From the NCBI RefSeq assembly GCF_000764305.2, contig NW_025943963.1:154303-218302 (forward strand): DNA of 64,000 nt, given 5' to 3'. How positions within the stretch are numbered: the first letter of the stretch is position 1; each line of letters begins with the position of its first letter. The stretch is from Hyalella azteca (taxonomy: Eukaryota; Arthropoda; Malacostraca; Amphipoda; Hyalellidae). The position numbers were made by a program, and so were the translations under genes. The notes beneath the pieces are model-generated. The model had not been told where the DNA came from. It made no database searches and saw nothing but the letters and a program-made list of their open reading frames with translations. This document shows, piece after piece, positions 54,489 to 64,000 of the stretch.

Positions 54489-57449
54489 TCAAAAACAAAA
54501 TAAAGGAATAAAATGGGTATTTATTACCAGAGTCAAGTTTAAAATCAGTAGTATAAACAATTTCACAGATCGAAACAAAATAGACAAATTTTCAATGGCT
54601 AAATCGTTTGGGTGCTTGAAGAAAAAATATACATGATTCTTAAAAAATAATATAAGTGTTCTAGAAATAGAGCAGAACAACTATTGGTGGCGTTGAGCTT
54701 GTTCTGTTTGTCAGTTCGGTAATTCTGGAGCTGGGTATTATTGGTATAGCTATCGGGTCCGGCAATCCGATGATTAGATGGCAAGATAAGATCAAGGTAT
54801 AGACCAAGATTTTAGGCTGTATCGTACGCGAAGAATTATTTTTCATATAATTGAGCAGTCTCGTGTACGTTCTGAGATCTTTAGTCAACTTGAATTAAGT
54901 TCTCGCAGAAGTTGATTCCATTACGGAAAGTGTAACGGAGCTTCCATGAAATAGGACAGCTTCATTAACCTTAAACTTATCCGGCAAACTCCCTAACGAG
55001 CGGAAGGGCCCAAACTTCCGAGACGACACGTCACGCATAAAGTTGCTGCCTATTCACTTCATTGAGTTTGAAGTATGATTCTATGTGTCCCGGTTAAATT
55101 ATTACACGAATAGTTGCAATGTCTATAGTTTTTAAATGTAGAACACGGTAGATCATCAGTTGAATTCTGACAAAAAGTGAGCAGGTAAAATAAAAAAAAT
55201 TTAAATTTAGTAGTATCGCAGCATTTTAGAAGGATTTGTAAATTTATTTATGGCCCGCGCTTTCTTTTATACACGTACACTTCGAAACGACTCTTACTCT
55301 ATGCTTCATACTCAAATCTTATGAGTTCGTCAGTAATGATTACAGATACTGAAAATATAGCTCCCAACAAATGGTTGATATAAGCGAGGATGTTTATATA
55401 TCAACCACAACTTGGAGTTCTGATAGATGTTGACGCTCGCTGACTTACTGAATACAGCTAAAAGCCACTAGCGTAAATTTGAATTTTTGGGCAATATTTT
55501 CTTTTAAAATAAATTATTCCAATACAATCCGAAATTTTTCATTTAATGAAATCACATTCTACTTATTTCATATTAATAAACATTAACTTCTAGTTTTTTG
55601 GATAGATTGCCAGGAAATAAGTTATCAGGAGAGTGATTATCATAAATCTCTTTCTCCGCCTCGGCCAATAACTGGCTTCTTCTTTTATTTTCAGATATTG
55701 ACGCAGAGCATTGTCGGTCTACGGAACATGTTCGGTGTTCCAATGAACACCGATTGATCCAACTGATTGATCCAACTGATTGATCCAATGCTGTTCATCC
55801 CACGCAGAAATGTCTGCAGTTTGCCTATTTCATTTTATGCTGAGAGGACAACGTTTTACGTTGCAAAACATCAACAAAACAACAATTACGATTTTTACGT
55901 TGCAAAACAAAACACAATTGCAATCACTTATTTTACGTTGTTATTTTGAGCGGATTTTATTTGTTATTGACAGAGATTCCACTTGTCCTAACGAAAGAAA
56001 CATCCAAACAGTGGGTGTACAAATTTTCATAATTGAAAACATCGTACTTCCATTGAACACATGGGTTAAAGAATATGGATTAAATTTCAACGAGAAAGAA
56101 ATTATCCAAAATTCACTTTTGTTTTCCATTTTGGGTGGAAATGTTCTTCGCAGACAAAAGTGAACGTTCCTGAAGACAGCTCTCAAAGAATTATTATTAC
56201 CAGTATTATATATATTAAAATTCAAATAACCTATAGATGTATGTTTTATCTTGAATTAATTTATAACTTTTTGGGCAACCGAACGGTCTGGATATGCAAC
56301 CTGCGAAGATACCCTCATTAAATCGGACAACGTAAAAGTTGGAGAAGCTTAAACGATAAAGTTTCGTGATTGCCTGCATGCTGAGTTTGGTTTCGGAGCA
56401 TCGGTGTACAAAGAAACGATTTCAATGTCGCAATAATATCTACCATTTATTTTACACGATATTAAACTTATAACGACTCAAGTCTAGTTTCCGAGCATCA
56501 GTGTACAAAGAAACGATTTCAATGTCGAAATAATCAATAATATCTACTTATATACACGATATCTATTTATTTATTTATTATTTTACACGATATTAATATT
56601 ATAATGACTCCAAGGATTTTCGACCGTAGTTACTTTGCTCATGGCAGATATATAGAAAAAATTTCATCTGATTTTCAGTAACAGAGTATAAAATTTGTTG
56701 AAATTCAATTTTTCTCATCACATTTGAGCGAATATTTTTTTTACTTTGCATCCTATACATTGACAAGGAAATATTTGTTAACATCGGATCATGTGCATGG
56801 TCAAAAAATTTTTTTTACTCTGCATGATGTACATGACCATGAAAAATTTAATACTTTTCTCATATAAATAATGGAGAAAATATTTTTTACTCTGTATCAT
56901 ATGCATAACCAGGAAAATATATTTTTCACTTCGTCTCATATGCATGAAGAGATTGTTAGTTATACAGGATATACTGCCTGACCCTAGCATACCCTGGGAA
57001 GTATTCTTGGATAGAAATTCATTATTGAATTTCAACACATTGATTGAAAACATTTCATATTCTCTTGGCTCAGGGTTTATTAGGAATTTTTTCATGGATA
57101 CCTCAAGCTGCTTCTACCGTCCTGGCTAAATATTATTTATACGATATTGAATTGAAGTAACCTTTAATTAGCTTGAGCATTCACACTGTCAAGTTCACAC
57201 TAATTCGTGGAACAAACACGGTGTCTGTTCTGAAAGAACTCTATTAATTAACAAATTTATCAGGTTCCTTGACGAATTCCGAATAAATTACGAGTTATTG
57301 CGAGATAAATTACGAGTTAAGATAAAAATCAATTTATCTAATCGTACTACAGGCTAATTTAATATCATGCAATTAAAAACATCATAATTTTGCTATCCAA
57401 CCATCTGCTCTCTGTCATCCTATTTGTGAACTTTTTTATTTCAGTTCTT
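54489..57449. other. Non-coding region
   Basis: No gene recognised. Positions 56725-56945 hold about four degenerate units around TTTTTACTCTGCATGATGTACATG. Two related stretches lie at 56395-56465 and 56480-56545 (GAGCATCxGTGTACAAAGAA). Confidence 0.5.
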
Positions 57450-57725
57450 GTATTGTTCCAGTCATTATTTCTCCAGTCAAATTATGATCATGGTTCGAGT
57501 CATGATTTCTCCAGTCAAGTTATGATCATGGTTCATGTCATGATTGCTCCAGTCACATTATGATCATGGTTCGAGTCATGATTTATCCGGTCAAATTATG
57601 ATCATGGTTCTTGTCATGATTCCTCCAGTCAAATTATGATCATGGTTCGAGTCATGATTTCTCACGTAAAATTATGATCATGGCTAGAGTCATGATGCCT
57701 CCAGTCAAATTATGTTCATAATCAA
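57450..57725 (+). repeat. 38-bp tandem repeat, about seven copies
   Basis: Unit contains GTCATGATTTCTCCAGTCAA and ATTATGATCATGGTTCGA. Copies are contiguous without spacers. Confidence 0.9.
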
Positions 57726-59582
57726 CCTAGACATGAAATCAATTTTATTATGTTTCGCAGTTCACCAATGACGAAATATATGGTAATTTTGTCCATACTC
57801 CCCAGCCTTCCCTCATGCATGCTTTCCCCTTCCATATAACCAACTAACCGACACTGATCCAAACATATTGGTAGTTAAATGTTATGTAACATTTTCTGTA
57901 AAATACAGTACCATATTTTTTATCGAATATTAATCATTATCGAACCAGTCATTATTCTCCATGATAAAGTTGTTGATAGATCAAGGTTTAAATCATCAAT
58001 ATTTAATAAAATAACACTGAAATTAACAATAAAAGAGAGTCTTTAAATGGTCAATATTTATTGTATGTTAAATCAATGTGATATTAGAAAAAAATTATCA
58101 ATCATCATAAGGAGTTCGGATATTGGACAAACTATTTACACATACTCGGCAATAAGGTTAGTCCCTAATTTTATTTTCTGTCAAATTAATTCTGCGCTAA
58201 AACTTGGGAAATTCACAACGAACTTTTATTCCTCGAATTTAATTTCAAAATACCTATATGGCTTCTTTCTTCGCTTTAGGCGATATTTCGCGTTTCAAAT
58301 CAGCAGAGTTCATTGTTTAAATTATGAAATATGCACTAATGATCAATTTTTATTGATAATGCATTATATAATTATTGCATGATGATATAATATTTATGAC
58401 TGAATAAAATTACCATAGTTTGAAAAATTACAGTAACGCGAACTTATTTTAAATTAATATGGCAACTTGTACAACCATCATGTTACCACGGTATTGTACG
58501 GGAAGTTGTCTAAAAATGTTAAAATTGAAGAAAATATGTATAAAATAAAGTAAGAAATAATAAAGTTTAATAAAATATATAATAATAACATCAGAAACTA
58601 TAGCTTATTTCGATATTATTTTGAAATCTTTTCAACCAAATACAAGCCCCTATCACAGAAATCCCCAGTCAGCGATATCAGAGTTTTCATCGACTTTCAT
58701 CATTAATATAAATTGATGACGTCAAATCAGGCTGTGTTTTTCTTAAGACATATAAAGCATTTTGGCTGCCCATATGAAAGCATTCAAGTCGTCAAGCTGG
58801 TCTTATTAAGGCATTTAAGAAGGTTCTAGAGACGAAAGTCCTTCACAAAAATTTTCTTTGATCTTGCTACGCCAGTCTCTTAGATCCGCCGCAAAAATGC
58901 GCTCCATACAGCGCTCTAAAAATTCGAATTTTTTTCCAATAATTTTTATGGCTTCGTGAAGACCTTGGAAATATGCCACGTTTGTGGAAAGATTGAAAGG
59001 ATCTTAGTAATGAATAGGAGGGACACATTAACTTCATAATATTTCGAATTACACTCCGTGCATATGCCATGATATGAATGAAAAATAATTGAACTTTTGA
59101 TGTGCAAGCAAGAGATAGATCTGAAGCAGAACACCGTTATATTTAAAAAATATGATATTTTCTATTAACTTATGGGAATGTGCAATGTAATAATGTAATG
59201 CAAGTATTATCATGTGCTCTAATATCGCACAACAATTGCAGTGTAGGTTTCACTGACTATTTATTTCGTTCTGCTGTGCCCTAGTGGGAAGTTTCATGTA
59301 GAGATATTTTGTGTAAAGGCAAGATCCTGCCCACAATTTTTAAGTTTATTAATTGCTGATACCGGTTTGTTTTACCGGTCGTCAAGTTGCCTATCCCTTT
59401 AAAAAAAATTTTGTACGGAACGGCACCGGAGTTCTCCTCGTCCCAAATGATGCTCCTGTTTCCAATAGATGCGCTTCGTGAGCTGATATATTCTATCCCA
59501 AGTTTGCTCGCATTAAACAAATGACGGTCACGGCTGGTTGTTGTTCTCGAGTTTGTCGCAATCGCCGTAGTTTGTGCGATAA
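57726..59582. other. Non-coding AT-rich region
   Basis: No gene recognised. The minus strand is open for about 110 codons across 59281-59600 (ISSRSASIGNRSIIWDEENS). This may be a degraded mobile-element frame, but I cannot assign it. Confidence 0.4.
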
Positions 59583-59655
59583 TACGATAGCCTGCGCCGC
59601 ATTCTGCGGGGTGGCGGGGTGGCCACCCCGCAGGCTGCGGCGCTATCGTATGAGG
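59583..59655. repeat. GC-rich inverted repeat with arms of about 30 bp
   Basis: ATACGATAGC...GCCGCATTCTGCGGGGTGG on the left pairs with the right arm ending GGCGCTATCGTAT. The arms differ by a 4-bp insertion and two mismatches. The centre is GGGGTGGCCACCCC. Strikingly GC-rich against its surroundings. Confidence 0.85.
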
Positions 59656-59928
59656 CGTTGTTTGTAGCTGGAGTTGGCTGAGGACTTTGCGTCAATGCTG
59701 CAAATTAGGGGGCGCCGGTCCCTGCGCAGGTGCTTGCCCAGTAGGAGGGCGCTGGTCCATCAGGCTTGTTCCCCTCTGTATGGATCCTGAAGTATTCACC
59801 CTCGCTGGTCCTGCAGAGCGCCACGAGGACGGGCAGCTGAGCAACACAGATGCCAGGTCCGCGTCAGGCAAGGGCGTCGTGAGCAGCTGTTTAGTTGGCC
59901 CAACACCACAGCGCCCCAGATTACTACG
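59656..59928. other. GC-rich block of unknown nature
   Basis: About 270 bp, GC-rich and open on both strands in at least one frame (plus: WSIRLVPLCMDPEVFTLAGP; minus: DQRPPTGQAPAQGPAPPN). No splice signals or family match support a gene, so this may be an exon, a mobile-element piece or foreign DNA. Confidence 0.35.
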
Positions 59929-60042
59929 GATTACACGTGCTGTGATTCACAACGTGATTACACGTGCTGTGATTCACAACGTGATTACACGTGCTGTGAT
60001 TCACAACGTGATTACACGTGCTGTGATTCACAACGTGATTAC
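59929..60042 (+). repeat. 27-bp minisatellite, four copies and a partial
   Basis: Unit GATTACACGTGCTGTGATTC plus ACAACGT, nearly identical between copies. Being a multiple of three and stop-free, it creates a false repeat protein frame. Confidence 0.92.
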
Positions 60043-60170
60043 AAATACAGAATAACAAATGGCTGAACACCGCGGGGTCAAGCGCCGTGCCCCTGTACAG
60101 GATAACAAATTAGGAACATGGCCAGGATAACAGGAGCCGTAAACCACCACGTCCAGCTCCAAGAAACTGA

Positions 60171-60290
60171 AGGTAGAGCATGCAGCGTGCAGGTAGAGCA
60201 TGCAGCGTGCAGGTAGAGCATGCAGCGTGCAGGTGGTAGAGCATGCAGCGTGCTGGTAGAGCATGCAGTGTGCAGGTAGAGCATGCAACT
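60171..60290 (+). repeat. 20-bp minisatellite, six copies
   Basis: Unit AGGTAGAGCATGCAGCGTGC, one copy with a 3-bp insertion (GGT). Confidence 0.92.
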
Positions 60291-60292
60291 CA

Positions 60293-61837
60293 CTATTTTC
60301 TAACGATGTTCAGGATCGTATTCAATCATGTGTACATTTGGAACTTTTAATTTTCTGAGAAAAATTCAAACAAATGCGTTGAAATCACATTCGGTGAGTT
60401 GTATAAGGTACATAATAAATAATCGTTATATTCAATTTTTATGCTAAATCTTATTTGCTACCATGCATAAGCTAAAAAATTTCGCTCAATTGACGCATTG
60501 TTGCTAACGCGATATATGAAAAGATTTCAATGCATCACTCATTTTGGGCGGGCCTCGCAAACGAAGTGAAAGATACAAAATATACAATGACTATATAAGT
60601 CATTTGTGTGTAGGAGATATTTATTTCAGCCACTTGTAAAAATACGAATTGTGGCTTTGTGGTTTCTGTGCGTATTAGTGTGATTCGCTGCTCAAGTGTA
60701 CAGTTTGATCGGAAACTTAATTCGACTTTTAGAGCAGCCAGTACTATCATGCTGCCTTGATAACCTACCTAGATATAAATTTTCTCCCTGAAATTCTCTT
60801 TTTATGATTTAATGATATCGGAGTCCACCACTTATTCACGCTGAAATCAACGCCTTCCTGTATCGGGATGTTAGTCGCTGTACTTTTTACCGTTTCAAAA
60901 TCTATAGATGCTCTGTTACTTAAACGTACCAAATCTTAATTGACTTCTCTTTTGTAAAGAAATTTGAATAAAAATAATAATTTTTTGATTGTTTTCTTCT
61001 CAAAACCTGATATCATTTAAAGCTCATATTTGGCACAATATTTCTTCAGTTAGAAGGCATAAAATGTCTTTATATGAACTCATGAATTACTCTTTCCATT
61101 TGTTAACATTTACAATCACTAAATACAGGCAAAAAATGTATTCGAAAAATATATCTGTAGCAAATCTGTCCTGGAGTATGCGTACGGACACTAATGAACA
61201 TTTTAACACTTGTCATATTTCAATAATTAGTTAAACGAAATGTGCTGAGGCGCACAAAAAATTCAGTTTTCTCAAAAAATTCTCTTTCATCTGTTATTTA
61301 AATTAATAAACAGCATTCCGTATTTCTATAAAAGATACATTTGCGGTAGTTAAATGTAAAGACTATCTGATTACGTTGGATTAGTTATAAAACATGTTAT
61401 GAATTTTGCCAAATATTTTTATTCACCTTCCTCAGAAATTTATGAACAGCGGAAAGGCAGTTTAATTAAATTAAGTTATTCCAGGCAGGTTCTTAGAGAC
61501 ATATTTTTGACGTCTAATCAATGACGTTAATTAATTAAAGCGAGTGTTTTACCAGATCTCTTAATTGATCAGCTGAATACGATTGACCTAAACTTACGTG
61601 CCAACCGCTCACTCTCGAAGAATGTTTAAATTGCAAACGGCTTACACTGTCATCACACAATATCGATTAGCTAAGCAAAAACCTACTTGCAACAAATTTG
61701 AAAATTACTGTGACACATTTCTTAAGATAGTGCGACACTTTTCATCGGCAATGATATGTCCTTGCGCCATGATCAGACATTGCGCCAAATGGGAATCGTT
61801 CAAGTTTGTTCGATATGAAATTATATAAATAACATTA
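60293..61837. other. Non-coding AT-rich region
   Basis: No gene or element recognised. Confidence 0.45.
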
Positions 61838-62047
61838 ATTGAAACATGAATTGGTACAATCAATATTCTTATGACACACATTTGCAGTAGCTATTCTAAA
61901 GCCTATAATCGTCGTATATGAATTGTAATTGAATTCATCGCAATTTGAAACATGAATTGGTGCAATCAATATTTTTAACACACATTTGCAGTAGCTACTC
62001 TAAAGCCTATAATCGTCGTATTTAAATTGTAATTGAATTCATCGCAA
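61838..62047 (+). repeat. Tandem duplication of about 106 bp
   Basis: Two units starting TTGAAACATGAATTGGTRCA and ending GAATTCATCGCAA, with one 3-bp indel and few mismatches. Confidence 0.85.
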
Positions 62048-62771
62048 AATATGGTCACACCACCCGAACTCAGTCAGTTGGAGGCAAGTTCTAGCGCTGT
62101 TTATTAAGAAGATTGAGCGCACGTATCTTCTTGAACCGGGATCCTCTTGTTCCTGTCTTTGCTATATTTCCAGAATCTACGCATGTCTTAAGACTTCTTC
62201 ATAGACGTCAGTAAAGCGCAGATTGCATAAAGAAGATTAAATGTTTCATAAATTTGATGAACGTCCCAGTCCCGGAGGCAGCCTAGCTTGATCACGAAAA
62301 TGTTATGAAATTAGACCATCAATTGCAGGAGATTAATCAAACAATTTTTAAAATTAAAACCAAACTACTTTTTAAGAAATTTAAAAGGAATCGAGCTCGC
62401 AATTTATTTTTTTATGTATTGAAATTAACTTAAAATCCTCTGATTACCTGAATCCTTTAAAAAAGCGTGAGAATTGCATTATGATCAGATACTGAAATCT
62501 TATATTATTTCGGCTCTTAACTCGCAAATCTACAGTTTCTCACAATTCAAGCTCGCTAAGAATGGCATATCTACTTGTATATATATGGCGAATTATAAAA
62601 TGGACTAACTTCATCCTAAACATAACGTACTAAATTTTTCAGGCAATTTCAATCAAGGTTCATGGCTAAAAGTTTGCTCAGGAAACTTGACCGTCCACAA
62701 CCTGGCGGCTATCGCCAAACTTGCGCTGGTAATTGTTATTAACATCACTACGGCGCTCGTAAAGTGCCCAC
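62048..62771. other. Non-coding region
   Basis: No gene or element recognised. Confidence 0.45.
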
Positions 62772-62923
62772 AGGAACCATACTTTCAAAAAAAGTTAAGA
62801 GATCGTAAGTTCATCAGCCAATAATTGACGGCCTTTAATTCAAGCAAAATCCACCAATCATAGACAAGAAAATAGAGCATAAGTACTTACGTTCACTTAG
62901 CGAGTTTTGAAAGTATGGCCCCT
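62772..62923 (-). mobile_element. MITE, inverted copy of 51727-51871
   Basis: Reverse complement begins AGGGGCCATACTTTCAAAAC and ends TTGAAAGTATGGTTCC. Shares the interior GTAAGTACTTA and GATTGGTGGAT blocks with the other copy. Confidence 0.75.
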
Positions 62924-64000
62924 GGTCTCTAACGTGTAATCTTGGAGGAACCTGAGACATGCAAAATTGAAGTTCATTTACCAAAGCAAATAATTTGCAG
63001 ATTTTCCATGCTAATGCGAGTTTCAAAGCGAATTGCGAGAGGAATTTGACAACGAGCTCGAGGTAAGATTACGGTTAATCGGACGATTAAAATAACATTA
63101 CCCATGGATCATTGCCTAATGAGTGAACAAGGTTGCTCGTTAGTATCTGTCATTTTATTCATGAAAACAATGGCACCCAGTGAGCGAATGGAGGTTGGGA
63201 ACACGCATGCCAGAGGAAAAAATGTATATTTCTCTGCAACGATTCGAAACTTGAGTTAACATTGCATCATAAGTGCTAAATAAGAGACTTAAATAAAACC
63301 TCACCTGCAAATTATTTGGAGCTCTGTTATTCTGGTGCAATGGTTGCAACATCCGGCCAATGACATGAATTCGAAGGAAACGTGAACATTCATGTTCGTT
63401 TTTAATAAGTGCACAGTGCATTCGAAATATTTATAGTCCAGTATTTCGACCAGTTTGTCAATCAATATCATAATATATTAGAAGAGCACTTGCAGAATGA
63501 AGCTGGGCCAATATAGAATACCTATGCTTGTATTGAACCTATATAGAATACCTATATAGAATACCTATATACATATATAGAATACCTATGCTTAAAAAAT
63601 TGTCAAATAATCTGTGCATTTGATTCCACCTATTTAAAAAAAACATCTTGTTAAGATTCAATTGCTACCAGGAATTCCTTAATTCATCCAGTGATCAAAT
63701 GACTAGAAAATCCTAATGTATAAATCGTCGACAATGAAATAAAAAATGAACGCACATAGCATATATCTGAGAATTGTTTTTCGCGACTTGAATAAACGCG
63801 GCCAACCTCATGAAAAAATTTAAAATTATTTCACGATTCTTTCCATCGTGGGAAATTGTTTGGCCAATTCTGACTGCTTAACTGGAAAATAACCAATAGA
63901 AATAAAAATTGAAAATAATATTCGCTAGTGATAGCCAAACTTATGGAATGTTTACTTCTTAAATACATGATTTTGCTAGTATTTAGTGATTTAATAGCTA
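62924..64000. other. Non-coding AT-rich end of the window
   Basis: No gene recognised. 63530-63590 holds TATAGAATACC repeats. Confidence 0.45.

Noticed and set aside
57450..57725. CRISPR-like array
   Set aside because: Repeats are contiguous, with no unique spacers, in eukaryotic DNA; an ordinary minisatellite.
59687..60055. Repeat protein with the unit RAVIHNVIT
   Set aside because: The repeat is a 27-bp minisatellite that happens to be in frame; no splice or promoter support.
60028..60293. Cys/His-rich minus-strand frames (HALPARCMLY units)
   Set aside because: Translation of the 20-bp minisatellite in two frames, not a gene.

Overview
The window is AT-rich animal nuclear DNA, most likely from an insect. 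The evidence is short exons with GT-AG introns in three recognisable animal genes, plus hAT-like, piggyBac-like and non-LTR elements and a tRNA-derived SINE. The species cannot be told from the sequence. Most of the 64 kb is non-coding and repeat-rich; almost every open frame over 60 codons that is not listed here is a chance frame.

Layout. 1-2.0 kb: non-coding, one candidate minus-strand exon. 2.0-2.9 kb: a tRNA-derived SINE and the 3' end of a non-LTR retrotransposon. 2.8-9.65 kb: a direct duplication of about 3 kb (copies A and B), with later MITE insertions that can be read against the empty site in the other copy. 9.77-17.04 kb (+): a complete TSG101 gene (ESCRT-I, UEV protein), 400 residues per isoform. 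It carries two adjacent 66-nt exons of equal length and phase, both encoding the same 22-codon part of the UEV domain. 19-24 kb: a retrotransposon fragment, a 125-bp-arm hairpin, a 32-bp perfect palindrome and a second direct duplication (copies C and D). 25-31 kb: mostly non-coding with a MITE, candidate exons, a minisatellite and a 221-codon intronless frame with one membrane segment. 31.66-32.57 kb (+): two exons of a GILT-like thiol reductase; the rest of that gene was not found. 34.53-37.36 kb (-): the five C-terminal exons of BBS1; the propeller-encoding exons were not found. 41.788-41.825 kb: an exact Nextera mate-pair junction adapter, an assembly artefact that makes the join at this point suspect. 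42-64 kb: no recognised gene; a polypurine tract, several tandem repeats, a 1.56-kb hAT-type foldback element with 8-bp target duplications, inverted MITE copies and a GC-rich block with minisatellites.

The three recognised genes have separate jobs: endosomal sorting and cytokinesis (TSG101), lysosomal disulfide reduction (GILT) and ciliary trafficking (BBS1). Nothing suggests co-regulation. The strongest new lead is the duplicated UEV exon of TSG101. It offers isoforms that differ at positions equivalent to human Asn45/Asp46 (ubiquitin contact) and Pro62/Tyr63 (P(T/S)AP groove).
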